DNA from: Desmodesmus armatus
Lineage: Eukaryota; Chlorophyta; Chlorophyceae; Sphaeropleales; Scenedesmaceae
Assembly: GCA_007449985.2 (NCBI GenBank)
Contig: VIIQ02000068.1
Coordinates: 1 to 64,000 of the forward strand
DNA length: 64,000 bases
Reading direction: 5' to 3'
The notes below the pieces were generated by a model that did not search any database, was not told the origin of the DNA, and saw only the letters and a list, made by a program, of their open reading frames with translations. Both the position numbers and the translations under genes were made by a program. Shown here in pieces: positions 35,101-46,746 of the stretch; position 1 is the first letter of the stretch, and each line of letters opens with the position of its first letter.

Positions 35101-38100
35101 CAGCTCCTAGACAAGTGCCAAATATGCGGAAGTTACCCCCCCCCCCCGACACGCACACACGCGAACAAGACGCACACCGGCCATCGACACGCCTTTCAGC
35201 AACCCCCACCAGAGTATAGTACAGCCAAAACACAAGATAGGGGCCTTATAACCCCTATCCGCCCAGGTGTCTTACACACACAGATGAACAAGACGCACAC
35301 CGGCCATCACCACACAGCAACCCCTGACAGAGTATTTTGATGCCCTCTGCTGTTGCCCTGCCGTGCCGCCATGCCCGCGCTGCCATGCCCGCGCTGCCAT
35401 GCCCGCGCTGCCATGCCCTGCACTGGCCCTCCCACCCTCCTCCATTCGCATGCACACGCACCGGCACGCCCCCCACCCCCCCGCACACACACAGCTTTGC
35501 CTGGTTTGACCATCCCAGTAGGACGGATCCTAGTGAGCATGCATGAGTAAATGCACTCCCTCTGCCAATATAAAGTTTTTCGCTGTGCGTACCCACGCCC
35601 TTATACCTAACTTCGGACTGTCTCAACTTTGGATGGTGGATGGATTGACTGGATGCACACTCTGTGTCAACACACACGCGCACACACCTTGAGCAGGTAG
35701 GGCTCCCGTAGCCGCTGTGTGAGGTCCAGCAGGTGCTGCAGGTTGTCCTTACTGCACATGAGCCCCTTCACCACGCTGTCGCCATGCGCCAACACCAGCA
35801 GCAGCTGCAGGCACCGCTCCAGCAGCCACTCAGCACGCGTCTGCTGCTGCTGCTGCTGCCCAAGCTGTGCTGAGCCCATGCTGCCTGCTGCGGTGCTGCT
35901 GCGCTCGTCCACGCTGGAAACGGCTCGCCGATGCTGCTGCTGCTGCAGCTCATCCGTGCCTGCAGCAGACAACGCACAGACACATTTATCCTGCTGCTGA
36001 ACTGAAAAGGCTGGTTGCAACTCATGTGTCAACACACAGCCACAACAAGAACATGCTGATGCTAGAGGCAAGCAATGTGACACATCAAAGCAACACACCC
36101 CGACATGTAAAGGCAAATCGGGAGTCACTCTCACTACACCTGACATGGACTGCACGCCAAGCATGAATGGGACTTCGATCACCGGCAGCTGCTGCATTAG
36201 GCACCCCCCCACCCCTAGCTGCCCCAGCACCACTCCCACCTCCGCTCCCACCCACAAGAGTACTGGTAGGTGTGCCTAGCCCCTGACACGGCAGCAGTGT
36301 CTGCCGGCATGGTGTTGGCGCTCTTTCCTTTGGAGGCGCACTTCACAAAGCCACAATGTTGTAGAACACACAGCTTTGAGTGTGTGTTCTACATTATTGT
36401 AGCCTTGGAAAAGGACACCCGCAAAGGAAAGAATGCAAACACCAAGCCGGCAGACATTGCTGCCAAGGCATACCCTGTAGTCCCCCCCCTGCTAGTATGA
36501 CGACATATTGAGCACTTTCACCTTCCGACACCCCCTCCCCAAACGGTGACTCAGCCGCCACAACAGCCTGCCGCCACCAAGACCACTCATCCACGAAGCA
36601 AGCAATGGCTGTCCTGCCGCTGCCAAGGTCCCAGCTCAAGTATACTCAAACAGCCCAGCACGTTGCATGCACGCACACCATGCATACACTGTCTCAGCCA
36701 GCCGCACCCACCCGCCACCCACCTGCTAATCCAGACTCGACAAGAGGACTGATCTTGCGGCCCCCAAGCCCCTTCCCAGCCCCAGCCACTGCATCACTGC
36801 TGCCATCCGACACCCCAGCCCCCGCCTGCGGTGCATCCCGGCCCGCAACACCAAAGCTACCCAACGGAAAGAAATCCGCCGACGAGAATGGCAGCCCCTG
36901 TGGCGTGAGCGGGCAGTTGAGGTGCTGCAATTTGGGGCCAGCGGCAGCAGCACCCCCCGCAGCGCCCTGCGACAGCGCCGAGCCGTACACCACGCCCCGC
37001 TGCTGCTGCTGTTGCTGCTGCTGCCTGCCGAGACTTATGAGCTGCTTGATGACTGCATACAGCCGCTGTATGAGCCCTGCTGCTGCCAGGATGCGGCACA
37101 TGTACTCCATTGGTAATGGACCGTATGTGTCCAGTGCCTTGAAGATACAGGCCACTGCTACCGGCGTGAGGGTGTTGCAGTCCTGCAGGTTGCCAAAGAG
37201 CGTTGCACAGCCGTCAGAAGTATTCCGTGTGTACTGCATCAGCAGAGGGCCACAGGTGTACGGTGCTGATATGATGCCGGCCAACGACACCTGTGTGAGA
37301 GTTTTGCAGTCTTGCAGGTTGTATGGAGCTGTGGCACGCATGTACATCAGCCAGGAACTGGAGTGTTCGTGTGGGTCAAAAGGACCGCCACACATTGGAT
37401 TCTTTATGTGAGTGCCACCCTGGCCTCCTCATCACTGTGCTGCGTCAACCCAGGAGCCACATTGGTTACTTCAGCAAGGAGGGAGCGGTCAGGACAAGCA
37501 ACAACAGCAGCCTCAGTGATAACATGACAGTAAGTTTAACGGCCTTACCTGAAGGTTGTCCTGCACCATCACCGCCAAGCAGCGCAGCCCCCCACACGAG
37601 ATGAACATCTGCAGCGTTGTCTCCTTCGCAAAGCACAGCTGCACCACAAACCCCGCGGCCTTCTTGCGCAGGTGCGTCACCTCCGCACTCGTGCCAGAGT
37701 GCGCAGGGGGACCCCCAAGCGCCAACGACCCCCCAGCCCCAACACCCACACCCCCGACACCACCCTCCTTCCCAGGGACGCCGCTGCCGGTGCCGCCGGT
37801 GCCGCCGCTGCCTAGCCCTGCAGTAGTGTAGCTGCTGCCGCTGCCGAGCGCCTGCCAGCTGCTGCCGACAGCGCCGCCGGCCGCTGCCATGCGCACCACC
37901 ACAGGGATGAGGCCCACTAGGCACAGGCTCTCCAGCAGGTGTGTGTCAGACCCCGTGAAGGCTCGAAGCACCTCCAACCCTGCCTCAGCCACCCTTGCAG
38001 GCTCAGCGTCTAGGAGCTCCAACGCTGCTAGGACCCCTCCCTCAGCTAGGAACAGCTGCCGTGTCTCAGGCTGGCGGTTGAAGTAATTTGCCAGGGAGCA

Positions 38101-41100
38101 GGCTGCTGCGGCTTGGCTGGCGGCCGACTGCTGCGGGCTGGTGCTGGGGATGGGGCGCAGGGCGCGCACCAGCTCCCGCACCTTGCGCTTGACCTCGAGA
38201 GCATAGCTGCTCTCGTTGCCCTCCAGACCCTGTGCAGTGGCAGTGGCAGCAATGGTTTGACAGGGAGGGCAGGGGCAGGGGCAGGGGCAGCGGCGTTGAT
38301 AACCTGTCAGCACAATCGCTGAGACAGGGGCAGTGAATGTTGTGTGACGTGGAGGTAGCCGCGCTCTGACTACAGGCTTGATTAGGCGGCACCCATCGAG
38401 AGGGGTCGCCTGGTGGGTAGCCCTGGAGCATGCACATCTGGTTTTCCGAATGCTCCCCTAGGCAACAGGGGAGCATTTTGGAAAAGCAGATGTGCATGCT
38501 CCACGGCTACCCACCAGGTGACCCCTCCCAATGGGTGCACTACTCTGATCCAAAGTAACTACAGTAGCAGAAAGCACAGGCCATGCAACACAGAAGGAGG
38601 AGCGGTTTGCACGCCTGGTGAGCCAACTGCGACCTCTGACAGGGTAGTGCATCCCAAAAAGAGCCTGAACGACAGCCCCGCTGACGCACAACTGCAAGCA
38701 CTATGACTGATACACGTAGCCAAGTCAGTGAGTGTTCACACAACGCAGCAGCATCAATGCCCCAGAGATATACCAACAATGCATGCCACCCATCCAGCAC
38801 CTTGATCCCCCCCCCCAACAGCCACCACCTCTACTCACCGGCGACTGCACCGACATGCTCTCAAGGCTGTTGGTCGATGGCACATGCAGCAGGTAACTGC
38901 TGCCTCCAAGGCCCAAGCCCCCAAACAGCCCCCCATCCAGCAGCTGGCCCCTACTGGTCCCTGCCAGCCCATTCAAGCTGCTGACAGGCCGCCCACCCGC
39001 CGGCGTCCCGTCATCCAGCCAAGCCATGAGGTTCTGGCTGCCTAGAGGCGCTGAGAAGCCTGCTGCAGCTGCAGCAGACGGCGTCACAGGCACGCCTCCA
39101 GGGATTATGTACTGGTCACCACCCTGGATGCGTGCCAGCAGGTTCCCCAACGGACCCATTTCCATGTCAGCAGCTGCTGCTGCTGCAGGAGAGGGCACTG
39201 GCAGCTGCCGCCGCATGGGGGAGCCTCGGCCGTCAGCCCCTGCAGGCCCGTACTGCAGCTGCTCCCCTTGGTATATCAAGTGAGGGTCCCTGCTGGCACC
39301 ACCGGGAGACCCCTGCTCCCCTGCACCGCTGCCATGCTGCTGGTAAGCATCCTGCTGCAGCTCCTGCTGCTGCTGCTGCAGTACCCTGTACTGCTGCTGG
39401 TTCTGCGGCTGCTGCTGCAGGAAGACGCTCCCCTGCTGCTGCTGCCCCAGCCGGCTGCGTGGCGAGGGTACAGGGCTGGTGGTACCATTGAGGTAGCTCC
39501 CAGGCTGTTGCGCTGCCAGCTCTATACTGCCCCCCATGCGCCTCGCCTGCCTGTCCCCTGCTGTCAGCGACTCCACAGCAGGCAGCGGCCCGGACGCTGA
39601 GCCTGCTGCTGCCAGCGCACCCGCACCCGCCGCCTGCATCCCCGCCCCTGACAAGCTGCTGGCTGTCAGCAGTGTGTCCTGCTGCAGGGCGAGCCGCGGC
39701 GGCGTGTTCGAAGCCAGCGGCCCTACCGACGCATCGATGGTGCGCACCATCGACGGCTGCTGTATGCTGGCCGCGCTGCTGCTGCTGGCGCCCGTCGCCG
39801 CCGCGTCCGCTGCCCTGCTGACAGCCGCCGCCGCTGCGTGCTGCTGCGCGTCGAAGCCGCCGTGCTGAGGTGGCGCCAGCTCATCCTCGCTGCCCTCTGC
39901 CTGCAGGATTCGCGCGACGACGCTGTTGACGCTTTCGTGGGCGTCGCTGGCTTTCGGACCGCCTGTTGCACGCGTCTTGAAGCCCTGCGTCTTGCTCCAA
40001 GTGCCGCGCAGCGTGCGCCGATTGAACTGCACCCACTCATGCTGCAGCAAGCCGCGCGCGTCTGGGCGCATGCTGGGGTCCTGCACAGGTAATAGATGCA
40101 GCGCGCGCAGGCATTGAATTGCGACAGCACCCGCCACAGGACACGTCAACAAGTGGGGGTTGGTAGGAGCACAGACTGTGGTGCGCAGTAAACCGGCAAG
40201 CCAGGATACTCCGTGAAACGCCCAGCATGCAGATGGTGGGACCTTCCTGACCAACCAACAGCGGCGGAGAAAGTACAGTACTATGCTTCCCACAAGCATT
40301 TATCACCCAGCCCAGCACCCTGCAACGCCACACAAGCCCTCCACAGTGCCATGGCAGCAACGCACCTTTTGGAAGCACTTGCACAGGAAGTCCTCCAGCA
40401 GAGGGCTGATGGTCTCAGGCAGGGGTGGGTGCGGGTCCTGCAAGCAACATCAACAGGTGCATGCAAAGTGGGCTATATCCAAGCTTGTACTGCCTGCGGC
40501 CCCACACACTCATTCACACTCACTGCACTCCCTGACGGCCCTAGACACAGCGAACACAATGCAAACCTGCGCCATGCACTTATTGTGCAGGGAGCAACAA
40601 ACACACCCCGAGGCCTGGCGGGGGGGGGGGGGGGGTCCCAAGCTACCCATTCCAGTGCACAGCACATCCCACCTGCACAATCCTGAAGAGTGCGCTCATG
40701 GGCTGCAGGTCATAGTAGGGAGGGTAGCCAGTGAGAAGCTCAATGATAAGGCACCCCACCGACCAGATGTCTGATGCAGGCGTGACCTGGGTCATCTCAA
40801 TCACCTGGACACGCAAGCAGGGGGCAGCTTCTGTTTTCACCCGAACACCCACAGTCGCTCCACTACTGCTGCTGCTGGCTGGTCGGCGTATGGCTGCACT
40901 AACAGCATGTACGCCATCACAACTACTGTAGCACAGCCATTGCTCCTACTGCTTATCGTTCTCCTATTGACCTACTCCAAATCAAGCAAACATTGCAACT
41001 GCTAGGCTGGGTACAGATGCCGCACTGAACCAAACCAAAGAGCCTGTCCTACTGCCAGAACTGCCTGTGCTGTTGCTTGCCTCTGGTGCCATCCAGTAAG

Positions 41101-41953
41101 GTGTGCCGACAACATTCTGGTGCAGCTCATCGCAGTGCTGCTCCTCCAGCTCGCCCAGCTTTGCTGCCACACCAAAGTCTGCAAGCTTCACCAGACCCTG
41201 CAACACACACACGCGTCACAAGAGCAGCGGGACTCTCACTCCTTGACCCTCTGCCGCCAACATTACACAGAGGGTACAGCTGCTGCTGCGGCGAGTCTCA
41301 GCAGTAAGGTATGTGCGCCCACCCCTGTGCAACTGCTGGTGCCAGGGATGCATGGTATGCAGGCGTGATGGCAGCAAGGCAGCCTGCTAGAAAGCTTCCC
41401 CATGGCATCAGCAATGGAGGACGCTGGCCTTGCCTGTCACCAGCAGCTGCTGCTAGGCAGGGCCCAATGCTGCTGCACGCCAACTGCAGGTGCTCACGTC
41501 TTTGGTTGTCAGGATATTTGCGCCCTTGATGTCTCTGTGCACCACGCCCTGGTCATGAAGGTAGGCCAGTCCCTGCAAGACCTGGGCAATGTAGATTGCC
41601 ACCAGGGTCTCAGGGAAGACCCCAAACCTGTTGGGCTTGATGACAGACGAGAGGGCGCCATTTTCCATGAACTCCAGGATGATGTAGAGGTGGTTGCGAG
41701 TCTTGAAAGACCCTATGTACTTGACGATGTTGTTGTGATTGAGGGTCTTGAGCAGATCAATCTCTCCCATCACACCCTGGAGGTTGGCCTGCGAGACCCC
41801 GCCCAGGCCTATCTGCTTGATGGCTACCACATCCCCAGTGGACGTGTCCATGCCCTTGAAGACCTGCCCATAAGCTCCACGCCCCAGTTCCTCTCCGATG
41901 AGGAACTTGTCGCCCAGCAGGCTGCGTTTGCTTTGGGATGAGGAAGAAGACAT
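31997..41953 (-). CDS. MAP3KE: MAP3K-epsilon family kinase with C-terminal ARM-like repeats
   Basis: Fourteen exons in transcript order: 41498-41953, 41081-41197, 40673-40804, 40366-40437, 38839-40080, 37549-38229, 36723-37182, 35688-35959, 34903-34983, 34442-34590, 33844-34126, 32856-33058, 32419-32629, 31997-32101. Phases close throughout; 1,487 aa (Arabidopsis MAP3Ke1 has about 1,370). The N-terminal kinase has G-loop GRGAYG (24-29), VAIK (K46), HRDIKGAN (139-146), DFG (159-161), GTPYWMAPE (183-191), and [10 protein letters not shown] with SALFRIVQ as in plant MAP3Ke and yeast Cdc7/SepH. A ~400-aa Gln/Ser/Ala linker follows. The C-terminal helical ARM-like part includes [38 protein letters not shown] and [18 protein letters not shown]. 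The family acts in septation/cytokinesis-type and MAPK signalling. Intron 2 has a GC donor (GAG|GCAAGC). Confidence 0.95.
33204..33438 (-). repeat. Two upstream copies of the MAP3K exon 12 start
   Basis: Exon 12 begins at 33058 with (minus strand) CTGCAG|GACGCCCAGATGCAGG. Near-identical copies of that acceptor plus about 45 nt (GTCGGCCTGATGCGCACGCT) start at 33250 and 33436, about 190 bp apart. Each is followed by unrelated C-rich sequence and frame breaks. They sit in intron 11. Confidence 0.85.
33593..33752 (+). repeat. Dispersed repeat element, related to 61700-61855
   Basis: About 160 bp (CCATGCTTTTTTGGTCTGGG to CCCCCTGGGAAC) aligns in reverse orientation with 61700-61855. Shared blocks include GCGCTGTGTGTGGCCAGCC and TGGTGAGGCT. 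It lies in MAP3K intron 11. Confidence 0.75.
34760..34802 (-). repeat. Upstream copy of the MAP3K exon 10 start
   Basis: On the minus strand exon 10 starts at 34590 with CCAG|GTTCCGTTCCTGTC. The copy (GTTCCGTGCTTGTCCCGTGA, then GGCTGAGGCGGT) starts at about 34795 and breaks off after about 37 nt. A G-run on the plus strand separates copy and exon. Confidence 0.75.
35518..35565. repeat. Dispersed repeat, copy 2 of 2
   Basis: Same orientation and sequence core as the copy at 30612-30662. It lies in MAP3K intron 8. The adjacent 35160-35335 holds a separate two-copy tandem repeat (AACAAGACGCACACCGGCCA, 122-bp spacing). Confidence 0.6.
37250..37322 (-). repeat. Degenerate upstream copy of the MAP3K exon 7 start
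   Basis: Exon 7 starts at 37182 on the minus strand (CAACCTGCAG|GACTGCAACACC). About 130 bp upstream is CAACCTGCAAGACTGCAAAA, then CTCTCACACAGG, with the invariant acceptor AG displaced. The peptide sense also echoes (DCKTLTQVS versus DCNTLTPVA). Confidence 0.65.
38389..38538. repeat. Long foldback hairpin in MAP3K intron 5
   Basis: Two inverted arms of about 72 nt (38389-38459 and 38467-38538) with a 7-nt spacer. They pair almost perfectly: CCTGGTGGGTAGCC, TGGAGCATGCACATCTG and ATGCTCCCCT all have exact complements, with isolated mismatches between them. No clear target-site duplication. The shape fits an intronic miRNA precursor or a very small foldback transposon. Confidence 0.85.
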
Positions 41954-42426
41954 GTTTCTGCTCTGCTGTGCTGCACTTTGAACTTAAGGCATAGCCACGC
42001 CCCAAGAAGGTGCCTACATCACTGCCAGAAAACGTAAAGAGTATTTTCCCGGCCAGCACGGTTTCTCAGCTTGCTCAGCACTCGTGTCAGCACTCATGTC
42101 AGATCGTGGGGAGTTGTTTCTGTTGAGTGCCATACATCGATCAAAGACGACCTCTTGGCCAGCACAGACGACGATCAAGCTGAATTACATTGCCGCAGGG
42201 GAGAAAGACCATACCAACACCTGTAGTCATGTCACACATGACTAATTACCCCAGGGAGCATTTTGCTTAAAGGCTGCATGTGACAGCCAACACGTCTGGT
42301 ACATGGTTACAAACAGGTCAGATAAAGACAATTAGCCCTCAGCCAGCCAGCTCCAAAGGATGGCACACACCCTTGCAGCCCCCCTGCCCCCCACCCCCAT
42401 GGCAACATCACATCATGATGCTGCTT
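41954..42426. promoter_or_regulatory. Upstream region of MAP3K and 3' flank of elongin-B-like gene
   Basis: 473 bp between two minus-strand genes. It must contain the elongin-B-like 3' UTR and the MAP3K promoter. No specific element was recognised. Confidence 0.35.
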
Positions 42427-43483
42427 TCAGGCCCCCGCCCCTGGCCCGTCTGCATCTGCTGGTGCATCTACTGGGGTGATGTCCTTCGCCTCAAAGCCTA
42501 GGCCATCTGCAGCGCAACGAAGGGCACACAACACCAGTTGGTTGCAACAGCCCAACGTGACTTCAAAAGCAACCATCAGTGGTTTTACTGATGACCCATC
42601 AGTGATGAGGCATGCTGCAACTGTGGTCTGAGCAGGTGGCACTGGCTTCACAGCAGGCTTGATGATACACCTGCCACGAAGGGGCTGTGGACAGCAAGCA
42701 ACTGCCGAGACTGTCAAACAGCTGCAGGATTTTGGGCAGCTGCAGAAGCTCTTGATACAAAGCGACTGCCAATATACATAGCTGCAGCTTGGCTATTGGC
42801 CAGGTGCTGAAGCCATTCCTGCAAGAAACCCCATTCCCTTCTGCAACCCTGCACGTCAGCACAGCCCAATTTTCCAAGGCTGCATGTCTGCTCACCTGCG
42901 GTTTGGTAGCAAATGGCAACGACATCATCATTCTCTATTTTGAGCTCTGCCAGCTTTTTTGCATCCTCCAGCAGCGCTTCTTCCTTCCACAGCTGCAGCT
43001 GGTCTGGGGGCTGCAGGATAGTAGTGAGGGTGGGGTGAGGGGGTGGAAGGCGGGAGTGTGGGAGCAGCAGGGTGACAATTGCTACGCACCCAACAAAAAA
43101 CTTACAAGTATTGAAGGCTGTCAGGCAAGTACTAGTGCGTGAAAGCTGGCAGCTGCTTGGGTTCAGGGAGCCAGGCAGGCGCTTGGACTGCCGCTCCCAA
43201 AATCACACGACTGCCAAGTGGTCCCTGCAAAGCCAAGACACTGCCCTTGTTCTGTTGCCACACACTACCAGACCTTTGAAGCCAAGGCAGCAACCGGTAC
43301 CACACCCAAACATCGCCTGGAGTGTCTGTTCTGGCGCCAGACTGACTGGTTGCTGGACTACTGCGCATGCTCCCTCACCTTGTCTATCAACGCCTGCAGC
43401 TTTTGCTTCACTTCCAACACTGTGTCTGTGGGCTCCACTACCAAGAATATAGTGGTTTTCTTGCGCTTGACTCGTATGTACAT
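42427..43483 (-). CDS. Elongin-B-like ubiquitin-fold protein
   Basis: Three exons: 43379-43483, 42896-43010, 42427-42506; 99 aa. The product begins MYIRVKRKKTTIFLVVEPTD, continues TVLEVKQKLQALIDK, PPDQLQLWKEEALLEDAKKL, then KIENDDVVAICYQTADGLGF, and ends with an acidic/proline tail. This is the ubiquitin-like fold of elongin B, closest to the short plant proteins starting MYIRVKRxKTTxF. Elongin B pairs with elongin C in transcription elongation and cullin E3 complexes; the plant-type protein is less well characterised. There is no C-terminal di-glycine, so it is not a conjugated modifier. Exons close in phase, and the ATG is at the family's conserved position. Confidence 0.85.
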
Positions 43484-45007
43484 GCTCTGCACAGCAAGCC
43501 CAACATGAATGATGCTGGACGGGGTCGCTGTCACGGGGAGGGTGGGGAGGATGGGCTGCACCACTGCTGGCTGGCCTTTAAGAATATCACTTGACACTGA
43601 AGCTTAATAACAGCAGCTGGGTCTGCCAAATCTGCTTCTGCCCTTTGTTCCCTCTCACGGCCAAGTCTCCAAACGATCAGTGTCTGTCTGCTGCCGGGGT
43701 CTGCCAGCTGCCGAGGCCATCCACCCAGGCCTTACCATTTGAGCTGCGTAACTCTGTAGATTGTGTCCCAGAAAAACGATTGGCACGCGCAGAGAAAGAG
43801 AGGCAGTTCTTGAAGAAAGACTGGCAGATGCACCTACTGTCCAAGGGCAGTGATGACCTTTACTGCTGGTCACGTGCTGCGATTTCGTTGAGGAAAAACT
43901 CGATAATGAACTGGACCACAAGCTTCCAACGAAAAGAGCTGTAGTCAAGAGAGAGTGACATGAGTCAACAGATCAACATCGATCTGTGCCAGGTTATAAT
44001 GAGTCGACTTCATGACAGACTCTGGCAGTTTTATTCATCATCATCATCATCATCAAGATGTAGGTGCTTTACTGCACTACCGCACTCGCAAAGGTGTGAG
44101 GGACCTGCATATTGCAGCAGGTGTCCCGATGCGGTCGAAAAGCGTGCTGTGTGGCCCAAACAAGCGCTCACCCTCGCAAAAGGTCACAGGGTCTTGGTTG
44201 GCCACCACATACCAGATGCACAAGCCCTACTGTCGTGAATCCCGGCCACCGTCTAGATCCTGCTGTCCACCACAGACAGCAGCAGGGTGGCGTCCAGGGT
44301 AACAGTGCGGCACACAAACGCCTGAAAAAGTCAAACAAAATAATGAGGTCAATACAACAAGTAAAGTACAGATAGCAGACGCTGCACGCCAACAACCGTC
44401 ACTAGCCCTGACTGCTGCTGCCATGCTTGAGGAGGCAGCAAGATCACTGCAGGCCACCCCGGCCAGCCAGTCGAATCCCACTACACATGACTGTCCATGC
44501 CTATAACATGTTTGGCAGATGGGTTTGGTGCATGCACCACAGATCTGGAAAACAATGGTGATATTGGCAGTCTGGCTGGGGAAGGCTTTGCCAACCTGCA
44601 GCACCACGACTGACAGCTCCAGTGATTGGCGCTGTACCGCACGACCAGTGGTGGTGCCCAAAACCCACAAGCAGAGTGCTGACTGCTCAGATCCCGGTCC
44701 TGCAGGTATATACACACCTCTGCAGCTGCACAGGAACACAAGCCACCATTGCTGCAAAAGAGACACAGCAGCTCTGGCTGCTATGTGCAGGACAAAAACC
44801 TGCTGCTGGCCCCAGCAGCAACACAACCTGACCCCGGATCACCAACACCCAGCCTCTACCCCTTGGCAAAAGCATCTGCAGCTGCTTGCAGTGCGCCCAC
44901 CCACAGCGGCGCACCATGGCCAGCCTGAAACCGACTGCTGCATGGTCAATCCCTGCATGGTCACACACACTACTGCTGCCTCTGCTGGTGCAAGGCTCCC
45001 CAGCAAG
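43484..45007. other. Intergenic region, no supported gene
   Basis: About 1.5 kb between two minus-strand genes. It includes a (CAT/ATC)n run near 44035. A minus-strand block at 44252-44321 has an exon-like form (CTTTTTCAG acceptor, then AFVCRTVTLDATLLLSVVDS and a stop). Another at about 44545-44600 is VGKAFPSQTANITIVFQ. I could not join them into a gene or assign a family. Confidence 0.4.
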
Positions 45008-46746
45008 CTACCGCCGCACTGCCGCCACCTGCGGCTGCTGCTGCTGCGTCTGCTGCTCGTGCATCGCGCGGATGGGCGCAAAGTACGCATGCTGCATCGC
45101 CTCCGCCGCTGTCGGCCGCAGCTGGTGGTCATACCGCAGCAGCTCTGTCAGCAGCGCCAGCGCCTCTGGGGATATAAGGTGGCTGTTGTCATCGTTGATG
45201 TACTTGCGCCAGGCCTGGCGGGGCCTGTAGCCGCACAGCTGCACCAGCTTGGGGTCTAGCTCGACCCCGTACTTCTCTGCGTATGCGTACAGGTCGTCTG
45301 TGCCCAGCACCTTTGTGATCTTCACCAGTTGGTCCAGCTCATCCTCACCACGGAAGAACACCTGCGCAGACAGCAGCAGCAGTGGTGATGGCAGCAGCGG
45401 AGGCGGCAGGATGAGGAGGGCTACGAAGACCTGGCCTGCAGTGCGTGATGCCCTTCCATAAGGCAGCTGCTCTTTACGCCCATCACACACCTGTCCGAAC
45501 TGTGCCTCTGGGCCTGCTTTGGCGTTTGCGCTAGCATGCACGGTCTCTGCCCTGTCAGAAAGCATTGCTGGAATATGGTCCCAGCCCACTGTACAGTGTT
45601 TGTCGAGGGATTGGCTGGGAGTGCATGGGGCAGGTTGGCAACCACCTCTCCCTGCCCTCTCTCCTCCGTCAATCGCACATCAACTGCTGTACATCAGCTG
45701 CAACATGACCCCACACCATCCAACAGCCGCCCTTACCTGCTTGCGGAACAAGAAGGCAGCCAGCATGCAGCCCACCCCCCAGATGTCCAGGGAGTAGTCA
45801 TAGTCCCTGATGTCACACAGCAGCTCAGGCCCCTTGTAGAAGCGAGTGGCCACCCGCACAGGGTACTCCTTATGGGGGAAGTAGAAGTCTGCCAGGCCCC
45901 AGTCAATGAGCTTGAGCTGCCGCTGCTTGTGGTCGATGAGGACGTTTGCTGGCTTGATGTCGCGGTGCATGATGCCCTTGCTGTGTGTGAAGTCCAGCGC
46001 TTGCAGGAGCTGAGGCAGGGGGGGGGGGGGGGGGAGGAGGTGCAGGGGATGGGGGTGGCGGTTGGGTGAGGAGAGCTCCTGGGCTGCTGCTGGTGATGAC
46101 GGCGTTGGCGTTACTTGCTATGAACGGGACGACAAGAGCGGCAAAGCATGCTGCGATGCAGTGTACTGTGTGCAATGAGCACACACATGGCTACTGCCAG
46201 CTCCGTCCAAAGCCCACAACAGCAGCAGCAGCAGCAACAGCGACAGCAGCGATGGGAGCATGGGCTGTGCATGCTGCTGCTGTCGGCTCAAGAGCTCACC
46301 TGATACATATAGCTGCGCACATCCATGTCTGTGACCACTGCCTGCAGCTCCTTGAGTGTCATGGTGTCGACAAACTCAAAAATGAAGCAGGGGGTCTTGG
46401 TGTCAGGATCCCGCACCACCTCATGCAGGGTGACGATGTTGGGCCCTCCAGACACAAGCCTGAGGATTTTTATCTCCCGCTTGAGCCTCTGCTCCTTGAC
46501 TGGCCGCATGATTTTGACAACACACCGCTGGTTGGCCTCAATGTTGACCCCCTCAAACACCTCCCCATACTTGCCCTTGCCCAGCTGCTGCAGAACCTCA
46601 TACTTGTCCTGATTGCCCCAGTCTATATTGCACACATCGTTCCAGTACTCCTTTGGCTGCTGCTGGGCTGCATCGGCATAGGTGCGGGCGACCGTGCGCA
46701 GCGCATTCTTTTTGCGGATGGATTTGGGATACTTTTTGGGAGGCAT
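45008..46746 (-). CDS. CK2A: Casein kinase 2 catalytic subunit alpha (divergent)
   Basis: Three exons: 46300-46746, 45737-46009, 45008-45361; 357 aa, phases 0. CK2 is a constitutively active acidophilic Ser/Thr kinase of nucleus and cytoplasm. The family signatures are present: G-loop GKGKYGEV (56-63), catalytic K78 in [26 protein letters not shown] (D166), the CK2-specific LIDWGLA in place of [14 protein letters not shown], and [15 protein letters not shown]. The C-terminus ends with [20 protein letters not shown] and a short Gln-rich tail. The usual Lys-rich cluster KKKIKREIKIL reads [12 protein letters not shown] here, and HNVMIDH is ANVLIDH, so it is more divergent than typical CK2 alpha. 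Intron 1 ends with a run of about 18 C (transcript sense) just before the acceptor. Confidence 0.95.

Noticed and set aside
44227..44826. 199-aa minus-strand ORF between elongin-B-like and CK2 genes
   Set aside because: Two blocks look exon-like, but no compatible donors, start codon or family were found; left as a note.
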